Positions 11,793-22,832 of a stretch of DNA of 64,000 bases are shown here, in pieces. This DNA comes from Vespula vulgaris (lineage: Eukaryota; Arthropoda; Insecta; Hymenoptera; Vespidae), in assembly GCF_905475345.1 (NCBI RefSeq), contig NC_066608.1, positions 372,001 through 436,000 on the forward strand, read 5' to 3'. Position 1 is the stretch's first letter, and each line of letters starts with the position of its first letter. A program made the position numbers and the translations under genes. The notes beneath the pieces are model-generated. The model was not told the origin of the DNA and made no database searches. It saw nothing but the letters and a program-made list of their open reading frames with translations.

Positions 11793-12275
11793 CTGAAAGA
11801 AGTAAGATTATATTACTTTAGAAAAAGATTAAAAGTGTACGTAACTGTGTAGGGAATATCAGTGTTGTGTGTGTGCGTGTGTATGTATGATCGAACCCCC
11901 TCCACTTGGTATGTGTGTGTATATATGTGTATGTGTATGATCGTATATGAAAATCGAATTTAATATAAAATATCAATCGATCACAACTATTAACGCAATA
12001 TTATTGATCAGAGCATCATTAAAAAGCGAGAGAAGTATCGATATTGTGAAAATAAAACAGGAAAATTGAAGAAAAAGTGGGACACAAGAGCTCTCCGAGA
12101 GGCTGATTTTATTTTCGTGAATATCTTTTAAACGCGATGATGTCCAGACTTGCCGACGCGGCCTCATAAAAATCGTGCGTTTAGCTATCGATTGATATAT
12201 AGGAAGACGGTGTACGTTAAAAAAAATTTATTAATTACCTGTAATTATGCGGAGCGACGAAACACCGTGTGCACT
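11745..12275. repeat. Promoter-region duplication, copy 1
   Basis: It matches 13338-13886 with moderate divergence. The best kept stretch is 12004-12052 (GATCAGAGCATCATTAAAAA, then GCGAGAGAAGTATCGATATTG). Both copies have a GCGGCCTC block (about 12158; 13762) and the same minus-strand donor. Confidence 0.8.
12036..12043. promoter_or_regulatory. DRE-like motif TATCGATA, copy 1
   Basis: A perfect 8-bp palindrome identical to the DREF core of insect promoters, inside the most conserved part of the duplicated region. Confidence 0.4.
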
Positions 12276-12346
12276 TGTCACTGCGTCCAAGATGGCGACT
12301 AGACCACTGGCAAGGAAGGAAAGTAGATCCTGTGACGTCATCACAG
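12239..12346. promoter_or_regulatory. Bidirectional promoter-like segment 1 with AAGATGGCG and CRE palindrome
   Basis: Leftward, CATAATTACAG|GTAATTAA (12239/12238) is a strong donor ending a minus-strand first exon. Rightward, CAAGATGGCGACT (12288-12300) has the YY1/Pho-like AAGATGGCG core and an ATG. A CTGTGACGTCATCACAG near-palindrome (12330-12346) contains the CRE TGACGTCA and ends in a possible weak plus-strand donor GTACAA. The matching place in copy 2 also has ATGGCG. Confidence 0.4.
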
Positions 12347-13268
12347 GTACAACGCTGGTAAAATCAAATATTACATTTTTCAATTAAAAATAATAAAAAA
12401 TATAATAGAAATGCGTAAATAGTACGATATGGATGACAAATATAATTAATTCGAATTTTAAACATAGACAATAATTTTCTAATGAAATAATTAAATTTTC
12501 TAACGATATAGAAATATTAAATAGATACGCACTTGTATCACAAGTACCTATATTATCTCTATGCTTTATATATTACGCGCGAAATAATGAGCAATTTTTA
12601 AATCGAAGTAATTCGATGATTTGATGTATTTACACGTATATATATCTAATATATATGAGTCAAATGTATCTTCTAAGAATATGTAAAAAAATAATACTTC
12701 TTCGGACTTTTATTTACACATATCGAATAATTACGATCGTAATAATGTATCATGTGTCGATAATAACTGTATATAATCGAGAAAGCGCGACTATCGAGAA
12801 GAAAGGAAGAGAAGAAAGGAAGAAGAAATGATACATATGTAATATGTACTATAGAAAACTAATAAATTGAAATGTATATAAGCAATGCAATTAAACCACG
12901 AAAATATGTATTATTTTTAGACAGTACTAACCTATACAAATTCCAAGAACTGGACTGGCTTACAGATTTATATTATTGAGTAGAAAGTACCTGAATTCGA
13001 AACGAAAGCAGATGACAAAAAAAAAAAAGAAAGAAACAATACCGATATTTTTTCACACAGACAGTACACCCATGCAAATGAATGTCGAACTCGGCAAAAC
13101 ACTGACACATTCGTAAAAACCGTACATCCAATGCGCATATATATGTATTTATCTACGCACACATTCTTCGAAAAAACCGAGAATTCGATCGTATTATATA
13201 CAATCACGGATTATGTTTACTCATCCTTCACAATTACTCAGGAAATACAAAGAAAGAAGTTGACTAAC
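12347..13268. other. AT-rich spacer between promoter copies
   Basis: Low-complexity AT-rich sequence with no recognised exon. The open frame at 12968-13207 on the minus strand is not supported. Confidence 0.45.
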
Positions 13269-13391
13269 CGGCAGTAGACGTTGATCCTTCAAACAACGAA
13301 CATCCTCTTGATTCCAGCACAGAAAAACGATGCACTAATACTGATTCTAATTCGATGCTCTACTGTTGTATCTCGTGAAATTCTTGAAAAT
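13269..13391 (-). ncRNA. Predicted minus-strand exon 2 of promoter copy 2
   Basis: The acceptor ACTTTTCAG follows a long pyrimidine-rich stretch and the donor GTTAGT is at 13268. It contains GAATTAGAATCAGTATTAGTG, a decayed form of the TTAGAGTCAGTG linker. Confidence 0.5.
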
Positions 13392-13886
13392 CTGAAAAGT
13401 GTGAAATCTCAATTAATATAGGATACAATTAAAAGTGTATGTAAAGTGTATGTGAGAAAAGGAGAAGATTAGAAGAGTGATGTGTATATAAATGTGTAAA
13501 AAGTCCATCGTGTGCGTGTGTGTTTGTGTATGAATATATATGAAAATTGAATATAATACGAAATATCGATCAATCATAATTATAAACGTAAAATTGTTGA
13601 TCAGAGCATCATTAAAAAGCGAGAGAAGTATCGATATTGTGAAAATCAACTGGAAAAGTGAACAAAAATTCGACGCAATAGCTCTCCGGGAGATCAACGA
13701 AAGGCCGATTTTATTTTCGTGAATATCTTTTAAACGCCATAATATCTCGACTTGCAAACGCGGCCTCTTAAAAATCGCGTGTTTAACTATCGATTGGTAT
13801 ATAATAATCAGGTGTACGTTAGAAAAAATCTGCTAATTACCCATAATTAACGAGAGGGACGGGGCGACGTGTTTTCTTGATACAAA
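13338..13886. repeat. Promoter-region duplication, copy 2
   Basis: Partner of 11745-12275, offset about 1.6 kb. The short open frames on both strands here are conserved only where the DNA is. Confidence 0.8.
13629..13636. promoter_or_regulatory. DRE-like motif TATCGATA, copy 2
   Basis: Same palindrome and context as at 12036-12043. Confidence 0.4.
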
Positions 13887-13897
13887 CTGAAGCAGTA
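13837..13897. promoter_or_regulatory. Bidirectional promoter-like segment 2
   Basis: The minus-strand donor ATGG|GTAATTAG is at 13841/13840. A GC-richer GAGAGGGACGGGGCGACG patch follows, then the ATGGCG start of a plus-strand candidate exon. The true start sites are not visible. Confidence 0.35.
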
Positions 13898-15140
13898 ATG
13901 GCGTCGTTACAACGTGAAACTGGTTAGTTAAGCTAGAAGCGGCACATGCATTTGCGTTATTTTAGAAATATAACGCATTAATAAATATATTAATTTTTCT
14001 TAATATTTTATTGAAATAATAGCACAGAATATAATATTCAATGGCAAAAAAATCATTGAGAATGGTTATCAAACATCTTAGTGTTTTCTGTAAGTCATAA
14101 AATTCCCGCCAAATGCGTAGATTCCCGCGTAATGTACCAACCTATGCTTCGTCTCTCTCCTACTTCGGAGGTCAAGAAATGACTAGGTAATAAATCGAAT
14201 AATCAATGAATTTAATTTTCTATGATTAATATCTCTTCTAAATGTTCGGAAAGAGATTTAATTATATTTGTCTATAGATTGTGCTATAAATACAAATTAT
14301 TAAATAATTTCTATTCGAAAGTATTTATTATGTACTCGTTGGTAGGCAGAAGTTCTAATGGCTTTGAAACAAAAAGAAGCTGCAAGGAAGAAGAAATTGA
14401 TCGGAATAAGGTAAGAAAAAACGGAGATTTAGTCTAGATTTTCGAACATTATTGAAATATATAAATTTTGAAAAGCATTAGGATATTAACCAATATCATA
14501 TTTTGCAAAAATATCTCTTTTTCATCGCAAAATTTGCGAACAAAAATACTCTCACTCGTTGCTGTTACACAGATGCTGCACACATTGATACAAATCCATG
14601 GAATCGAGTGTAAAAACATTGGCTACAATCTGTAAAAATACTGACCTGTGTAAATTAGTACGCTTCATTCGTTATTTCGTAAAAAAATTCGTCCTTTTGA
14701 TACAAAGGTAAGCACAAATACATACTTTTTCATTTCCTGGTACACATTTCCTATGTAGCTACTTAAGAATTTCGAATTAGTTTTTTTTTTTATATTCCGA
14801 TGAGTGAATATCGAGAATCTATCTTTCTAAAGGAGAAAGCTCAGAAATTAATATTTTCTATAATTTTACAATTGTTTAAATACTTTCCATGTATATTCAT
14901 TACAAAAAAACTAATATATAAACAATAATACATTCGTTTAACAACACAAAGACCGTATCATGCAAGAAACAAAATAATTTCAATTTAATATTTTAATACT
15001 TGGCAATTTTCGTTACAGCGTCATTGATTTCGTGTAACATACCATACACGACTTTTATTTACTTTGATTATTATTTCGTTAGTCTCCCTTTGTACGCCGA
15101 CGAGTGCGCAACTCAATACTCGTAGACACACTCTCCGCAA
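13898..15140 (+). ncRNA. Candidate 5' exons of the plus-strand unit, possibly with a short coding start
   Basis: Splice-like signals suggest exons 13898-13922 (ATGGCGTCG..., donor GTTAGT), 14344/14348-14410 (acceptor GTAG or GGCAG, strong donor AAG|GTAAGA), 14572-14707 (acceptor TTACACAG, strong donor AAAG|GTAAGC), one starting at 15019 (TTACAG), and an exon ending at 15140. Joining the first two with the GGCAG acceptor leaves an open frame of about 30 codons whose second part reads MALKQKEAARKKKLIGI. No downstream exon I can see keeps it open for long. I do not recognise the peptide. Confidence 0.3.
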
Positions 15141-17955
15141 GTAAAAGAGAAAAGATAATGTAAGTACAATAATCGATCACTCCTTCATTCAATAATCTAT
15201 ACGATTTTTATCTTTGTAGAATGAAACGGAGTGGTGGGGATACTGGGCCACTTGGGGGAAATATAAGGCGGCCGCCTTTGGTAGTGGGTCCATTCATGCT
15301 ACGAATTTCCACCACTCAAATCTCAATCCTCGTGGTACGCACGCCCCGCAAGTAAGAGAGAAGAGTTAATGTAAGACCATTAATCGATCACTCGTTCATT
15401 CAATAATTTATACGATTTCTATCTTTGTAGAATTAAACGGAGTGGTGGGGATACTGTACCACTTGGGGGAAATATAAGGCGGCCGCCTTTGGCAGTGGTT
15501 CCATTCATGCCACGAATTTCCACCATTCCAATCTCAATCCTCGTGGTACGCACGCCCCGCAAGTAAGAGAGAAGAGTTAATGTAAGACCATTAATCGATC
15601 ACTCGTTCATTCAATAATTTATACGATTTCTATCTTTGTAGAAATAAACGGAGTGGTGGGGATACTGGGCCACTTGGGGGAAATATAAGGCGGCCGCCTT
15701 TGGTAGTGGATCCATTCATGCCACGAATTTCCACCATTCCAATCTCAATCCTCGTGGTACGCACGCCCCGCAAGTAAGAGAGAAGAGTTAATGTAAGACC
15801 ATTAATCGATCACTCGTTCATTCAATAATTTATACGATTTCTATCTTTGTAGAAATAAACGGAGTGGTGGGGATACTGGGCCACTTGGGGGAAATATAAG
15901 GCGGCCGCCTTTGGCAGTGGGTCCATTCATGCCTCGAATTTCCATCATTCAAATCTCAATCCTCGTGGTACGCACGCCCAGCAAGTAAAAGAAAAGAGTA
16001 ATGTAAGTAAATTAATCGATCACTCATTCATTCAATAATCTATACGATTTCTATCTTTGTAGAAATAAACGGAGTGGTGGGGATACTGGGCCACTTGGGG
16101 GAAATATAAGGCGGCCGCCTTTGGTAGTGGGTCCATTCATGCCACGAATTTCCACCATTCCAATCTCAATCCTCGTGGTACGCACGCCCCGCAAGTAAGA
16201 GAGAAGAGTTAATGTAAGACCATTAATCGATCACTCGTTCATTCAATAATTTATACGATTTCTATCTTTGTAGAAATAAACGGAGTGGTGGGGATACTGG
16301 GCCACTTGGGGGAAATATAAGGCGGCCGCCTTTGGCAGTGGGTCCATTCATGCCTCGAATTTCCATCATTCAAATCTCAATCCTTGCGGTACGCACGCTC
16401 CGCAAGTAAAAGAAAAGAGTAATGTAAGTAAATTAATCGATCACTCATTCATTCAATAATTTATACGATTTCTATCTTTGTAGAAATAAACGGAGTGGTG
16501 GGGATACTGGGCCACTTGGGGGAAATATAAGGCGGCCGCCTTTGGTAGTGGGTCCATTCATGCCACGAATTTCCACCATTCCAATCTCAATCCTCGTGGT
16601 ACGCACGCCCCGCAAGTAAAAGAGAAGAGTTAATGTAAGACCATTAATCGATCACTCGTTCATTCAATAATTTATACGATTTCTATCTTTGTAGAAATAA
16701 ACGGAGTGGTGGGGATACTGGGCCACTTGGGGGAAATATAAGGCGGCCGCCTTTGGCAGTGGGTCCATTCATGCCTCGAATTTCCATCATTCAAATCTCA
16801 ATCCTTGCGGTACGCACGCTCCGCAAGTAAAAGAAAAGAGTAATGTAAGTAAATTAATCGATCACTCATTCATTCAATAATTTATACGATTTCTATCTTT
16901 GTAGAAATAAACGGAGTGGTGGGGATACTGGGCCACTTGGGGGAAATATAAGGCGGCCGCCTTTGGTAGTGGGTTCATTCATGCCACGAATTTCCACCAT
17001 TCCAATCTCAATCCTCGTGGTACGCACGCCCAGCAAGTAAAAGAAAAGAGTAATGTAAGTAAATTAATCGATCAATCATTCATTCAATAATCTATACGAT
17101 TTCTATCTTTGTAGAATTAAACGGAGTGGTGGGGATACTGGGCCACTTGGGGGAAATATAAGGCGGCCGCCTTTGGTAGTGGGTCCATTCATGCCACGAA
17201 TTTCCACCATTCCAATCTCAATCCTCGTGGTACGCACGCCCCGCAAGTAAAAGAGAAGAGTTAATGTAAGACCATTAATCGATCACTCGTTCATTCAATA
17301 ATTTATACGATTTCTATCTTTGTAGAAATAAACGGAGTGGTGGGGATACTGGGCCACTTGGGGGAAATATAAGGCGGCCGCCTTTGGCAGTGGGTCCATT
17401 CATGCCTCGAATTTCCATCATTCAAATCTCAATCCTTGCGGTACGCACGCTCCGCAAGTAAAAGAAAAGAGTAATGTAAGTAAATTAATCGATCACTCAT
17501 TCATTCAATAATTTATACGATTTCTATCTTTGTAGAAATAAACGGAGTGGTGGGGATACTGGGCCACTTGGGGGAAATATAAGGCGGCCGCCTTTGGTAG
17601 TGGGTCCATTCATGCCTCGAATTTCCATCATTCAAATCTCAATCCTTGCGGTACGCACGCTCCGCAAGTAAAAGAAAAGAGTAATGTAAGTAAATTAATC
17701 GATCACTCATTCATTCAATAATTTATACGATTTCTATCTTTGTAGAAATAAACGGAGTGGTGGGGATACTGGGCCACTTGGGGGAAATATAAGGCGGCCG
17801 CCTTTGGCAGTGGGTCCATTCATGCCTTGAATTTCCATCATTCAAATCTCAATCCTTGCGGTACGCACGCTCCGCAAGTAAAAGAAAAGAGTAATGTAAG
17901 TAAATTAATCGATCACTCATTCATTCAATAATTTATACGATTTGTTTTGTTATAG
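15141..17955 (+). repeat. Thirteen tandem exon+intron units of about 210 bp
   Basis: CGGAGTGGTGGGG begins at 15228, 15438, 15649, 15860, 16070, 16281, 16491, 16702, 16912, 17122, 17333, 17543 and 17753, so the period is 210-211 bp. Each unit has acceptor ATCTTTGTAG, an exon of about 132 nt, the end CGCAA or AGCAA|GTAA, and a second possible donor AATGTAAG about 19 nt on. The intron is about 60-79 nt. Each exon carries AAGGCGGCCGCCTT, a 14-bp palindrome with a NotI site, flanked by CCACT/AGTGG that can close the stem. Two unit subtypes (cctcgtgg and ccttgcgg) alternate, suggesting amplification of a dimer. All frames contain stops. Confidence 0.85.
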
Positions 17956-18122
17956 AACTACATCTTGAAATATTAACCTCCGGATGGCAGCATATTACAA
18001 GGTTTTATCTTATATTTCGGGTGGGACCCTTGGGAGGGGCCCAAGGGTGTGGGCCTCCGGGCGGGTTACTCTATCCATAACTTTTTCCTTTTCGTTTCTC
18101 TTTTATTCCTTTTTTGCTATAG
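17956..18122 (+). ncRNA. Junction segment: decayed D end plus G-rich box
   Basis: After the last array acceptor (GTTATAG, exon from 17956) the stretch ACCTCCGGATGGCAGCATATT resembles the 3' end of D (CTACCGGGCGGATGGCTGCATATT). The G-rich box at 18018-18069 (GGGTGGGACCCTTGGGAGGG, then GGGTGTGGGCC) is followed by a pyrimidine tract and acceptor CTATAG (exon from 18123). This is the same order as in the modules right of 28 kb. Confidence 0.6.
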
Positions 18123-21100
18123 GTTTTATCTTCGTGGAATCATCGCTGCGCGCAACCATAACAAAATTGGCCCTGTGACTGTCTTTCACTACTTCGACGA
18201 GAGGAGGGTAGTGAAGCACTGAGACTAAGAAACAATCCCTGGATGCCATAGAAGAGAGTACTGACGAAGATTTTACGCAAGTACAATGTTGTATCATTCT
18301 TATTTTCCACTTTCTATAATATTCCTTTTGTTTTAGATTTCCAGTTTGCACTTCCGGGGACCTTGACAGTCCATCTCCATGGGGGACATAGAAATTTCCA
18401 TAGGATGCCATAAGAGCGAGGACTAACAAAGATTTTACGCAAGTACAATGTTGTATCATTCTTATTTTCCAATTCCTATACTATTCTTTTTGTTTTAGAT
18501 TTCCACTTTGCACTTCCGGGGACCTTGACAGTGTTCCTCCATGGGGGACATAGAAATTACCATAGGATGCCATAGGAGCGAGTATTAACGAATAGTTAAT
18601 ACGAGTATACAAAAGATTATTGATTTTAGACTTAAATGCGAAGTGGGGATACATGCCATCGAGAGACGTCAACAAAGTCGGTTCTTTGACCGACCATAAC
18701 AGTTACTAGTTCATTTGTGTTTTGGACTTCGACGAGAGAACTTGGAAATTTTCACAGACTGCCATAGGAGGGAGGACTAACGAAGATTTTACGCAAGTAC
18801 AATGTTGTATCATTCTTATTTTCCACTTTCTATACTTTCTTTTTTGTTTTAGATTTCCACTTTGCACTTCCGGGGACCTTGACAGTCTTCCTCCATGGGG
18901 GACATAGAAATTACCATAGGATGCCATAGGAGCGAGTATTAACGAATAGTTAATACGAGTATACAAAAGATTATTGATTTTAGACTTAAATGCGAAGTGG
19001 GGATACATGCCATCGAGAGACGTCAACAAAGTCGGTTCTTTGACCGACCATAACAGTTACTAGTTCATTTGTGTTTTGGACTTCGACGAGAGAACTTGGA
19101 AATTTTCACAGACTGCCATAGGAGGGAGGACTAACGAAGATTTTACGCAAGTACAATGTTGTATCATTCTTATTTTCCACTTTCTATACTTTCCTTTTTG
19201 TTTTAGATTTCCACTTTGCACTTCCGGGGACCTTGACAGTCTTCCTCCATGGGGGACATAGAAATTTCCATAGGATGCCATAGTAGCGAGGACTAACGAA
19301 GATTTTACGCAAGTACAATGTTGTATCATTCTTATTTTCCACTTTCTATACTTTCTTTTTTGTTTTAGATTTCCACTGTGCATTCTCGGTCGCCGTTGAC
19401 AGTCCATCTCCATGGGGGACATAGAAATTTCCATAGGATGCCATAAAAGCCAGGACTAACGAAGATTTTACGCAAGTACAATGTTGTATCATTCTTATTT
19501 TCCACTTTCTATACTTTCTTTTTTGTTTTAGATTTCCACTTTGCACTTCCGGGGACCTTGACAGTCTTCCTCCATGGGGGACATAGAAATTTCCATAGGA
19601 TGCCATAGGAGCGAGGACTAACGAAGATTTTACGCAAGTACAATGTTGTATCATTCTTATTTTCCAATTTCTATACTATTCTTTTTGTTTTAGATTTCCA
19701 CTTTGCACTTCCGGGGACCTTGACAGTGTTCCTCCATGGGGGACATAGAAATTACCATAGGATGCCATAGGAGCGAGTATTAACGAATAGTTAATACGAG
19801 TATACAAAAGATTATTGATTTTAGACTTAAATGCGAAGTGGGGATACATGCCATCGAGAGACGTCAACAAAGTCGGTTCTTTGACCGACCATAACAGTTA
19901 CTAGTTCATTTGTGTTTTGGACTCCGACGAGAGAACTTGGAAATTTTCACAGACTGCCATAGGAGGGAGGACTAACGAAGATTTTACGCAAGTACAATGT
20001 TGTATCATTCTTATTTTCCACTTTCTATACTTTCTTTTTTGTTTTAGATTTCCACTTTGCACTTCCGGGGACCTTGACAGTGTTCCTCCATGGGGGACAT
20101 AGAAATTACCATAGGATGCCATAGGAGCGAGTATTAACGAATAGTTAATACGAGTATACAAAAGATTATTGATTTTAGACTTAAATGCGAAGTGGGGATA
20201 CATGCCATCGAGAGACGTCAACAAAGTCGGTTCTTTGACCGACCATAACAGTTACTAGTTCATTTGTGTTTTGGACTTCGACGAGAGAACTTGGAAATTT
20301 TCACAGACTGCCATAGGAGGGAGGACTAACGAAGATTTTACGCAAGTACAATGTTGTATCATTCTTATTTTCCACTTTCTATACTTTCCTTTTTGTTTTA
20401 GATTTCCACTTTGCACTTCCGGGGACCTTGACAGTCTTCCTCCATGGGGGACATAGAAATTTCCATAGGATGCCATAGTAGCGAGGACTAACGAAGATTT
20501 TACGCAAGTACAATGTTGTATCATTCTTATTTTCCACTTTCTATACTTTCTTTTTTGTTTTAGATTTCCACTGTGCATTCTCGGTCGCCGTTGACAGTCC
20601 ATCTCCATGGGGGACATAGAAATTTCCATAGGATGCCATAAAAGCCAGGACTAACGAAGATTTTACGCAAGTACAATGTTGTATCATTCTTATTTTCCAC
20701 TTTCTATACTTTCTTTTTTGTTTTAGATTTCCACTTTGCACATCCGGGGACCTTGACAGTCTTCCTCCATGGGGGACATAGAAATTTCCATAGGATGCCA
20801 TAGTAGCGAGGACTAACGAAGATTTTACGCAAGTACAATGTTGTATCATTCTTATTTTCCACTTTCTATACTTTCTTTTTTGTTTTAGATTTCCACTGTG
20901 CATTCTCGGTCGCCGTTGACAGTCCATCTCCATGGGGGACATAGAAATTTCCATAGGATGCCATAAAAGCCAGGACTAACGAAGATTTTACGCAAGTACA
21001 ATGTTGTATCATTCTTATTTTCCACTTTCTATACTTTCTTTTTTGTTTTAGATTTCCACTTTGCACTTCCGGGGACCTTGACAGTCTTCCTCCATGGGGG

Positions 21101-22832
21101 ACATAGAAATTTCCATAGGATGCCATAGGAGCGAGGACTAACGAAGATTTTACGCAAGTACAATGTTGTATCATTCTTATTTTCCACTTTCTATACTTTC
21201 TTTTTGTTTTAGATTTCCACTTTACACTCTCGGAGGTCGTTGACAGTCTTCCTCCATGGGGGACATAGAAATTTCCATAGGATGTCATAGGAGCGAGGAC
21301 TAACGAAGATTTTACGCAAGTACAATGTTGTATCATTCTTATTTTCCACTTTCTATACTATTCTTTTTGTTTTAGATTTCCACTTTGCACTTCCGGGGAC
21401 CTTGACAGTGTTCCTCCATGGGGGACATAGAAATTACCATAGGATGCCATAGGAGCGAGTATTAACGAATAGTTAATACGAGTATACAAAAGATTATTGA
21501 TTTTAGACTTAAATGCGAAGTGGGGATACATGCCATCGAGAGACGTCAACAAAGTCGGTTCTTTGACCGACCATAACAGTTACTAGTTCATTTGTGTTTT
21601 GGACTTCGACGAGAGAACTTGGAAATTTTCACAGACTGCCATAGGAGCGAGGACTAACGAAGATTTTACGCAAGTACAATGTTGTATCATTCTTATTTTC
21701 CACTTTCTATACTTTCTTTTTTGCTTTAGATTTCCACTGTGCATTCTCGGTGGCCGTTGACAGTCCATCTCCATGGGGGACATAGAAATTTCCATAGGAT
21801 GCCATAAAAGCCAGGACTATCGAAGATTTTACGCAAGTACAATGTTGTATCATTCTTATTTTCCACCTTCTATACTTTCTTTTTGTTTTAGATTTCCACT
21901 TTACACTCTCGGAGGTCGTTGACAGTCTTCCTCCATGGGGGACATAGAAATTTCCATAGGATGCCATAGGAGCGATGACTAACGAAGATTTTACGCAAGT
22001 ACAATGTTGTATCATTCTTATTTTCCAATTTCTATACTATTCTTTTTGTTTTAGATTTCCACTTTGCACTTCCGGGGACCTTGACAGTGTTCCTCCATGG
22101 GGGACATAGAAATTACCATAGGATGCCATAGGAGCGAGTATTAACGAATAGTTAATACGAGTATACAAAAGATTATTGATTTTAGACTTAAATGCGAAGT
22201 GGGGATACATGCCATCGAGAGACGTCAACAAAGTCGGTTCTTTGACCGACCATAACAGTTACTAGTTCATTTGTGTTTTGGACTCCGACGAGAGAACTTG
22301 GAAATTTTCACAGACTGCCATAGGAGCGAGGACTAACGAAGATTTTACGCAAGTACAATGTTGTATCATTCTTATTTTCCACTTTCTATACTTTCTTTTT
22401 TGCTTTAGATTTCCACTGTGCATTCTCGGTGGCCGTTGACAGTCCATCTCCATGGGGGACATAGAAATTTCCATAGGATGCCATAAAAGCCAGGACTAAC
22501 GAAGATTTTACGCAAGTACAATGTTGTATCATTCTTATTTTCCACCTTCTATACTTTCTTTTTGTTTTAGATTTCCACTTTACACTCTCGGAGGTCGTTG
22601 ACAGTCTTCCTCCATGGGGGACATAGAAATTTCCATAGGATGCCATAGGAGCGATGACTAACGAAGATTTTACGCAAGTACAATGTTGTATCATTCTTAT
22701 TTTCCACTTTCTATACTTTCTTTTTTGTTTTAGATTTCCACTTTGCACTTCCGGGGACCTTGACAGTCTTCCTCCATGGGGGACATAGAAATTTCCATAG
22801 GATGCCATAGGAGCGCGGACTAACGAAGATTC
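18123..22832 (+). repeat. Composite array B: 162-bp exon/microintron units and longer variants
   Basis: The basic unit is an exon of about 106 nt (ATTTCCACTTTGCACTTCC to GATTTTACGCAA) followed by a 56-nt intron, GTACAATG to TTTTGTTTTAG. Examples of introns are 18281-18336 and 18443-18498. Longer units insert TATTAACGAATAGTTAATACG and a GAAGTGGGGATACATGCC block (starting about 18574, 18928, 19770, 20124, 21448 and 22128), giving a 354-bp compound unit. Higher-order copies repeat at 1,195 bp (18.48 and 19.68 kb) and 679 bp (21.36 and 22.04 kb). Minus-strand frames stay open because 162 is divisible by 3; plus-strand exons have stops in all frames. Confidence 0.85.

Larger units (their letters stand above)
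290..13897 (-). ncRNA. Candidate minus-strand spliced noncoding gene, diverged paralogue of the plus-strand unit
   Basis: No long open frame is present. On the minus strand there is an ordered series of consensus splice sites: donors at 13840 and 12238 (GTAATTA), exons 13391-13269, 11792-11726, 11281-11106, 9130-8765 and 8615-8500, then a terminal segment near 5.5-5.7 kb. Several of these align with plus-strand segments repeated at 27.4, 34.2, 45.0, 53.2 and 62.8 kb, including the 35-nt stretch GGAGCCATCGCAGAACTTCT... followed by a GTAAGT donor. Two D panhandle elements (9779-9888 and 290-412) lie on the same strand. Sequence has drifted but predicted stems persist. Boundaries and exon linkage are inferred by eye; either end could be wrong. 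Alternatives are a pseudogenised copy, or several short transcripts. Confidence 0.5.

Noticed and set aside
11860..11940. GT-rich stretch as regulatory element
   Set aside because: It is ordinary TG/TA microsatellite sequence without conservation in the second promoter copy.
15141..17955. CRISPR array
   Set aside because: Units are 210 bp, repeats are not separated by unique spacers, and the context is eukaryotic.
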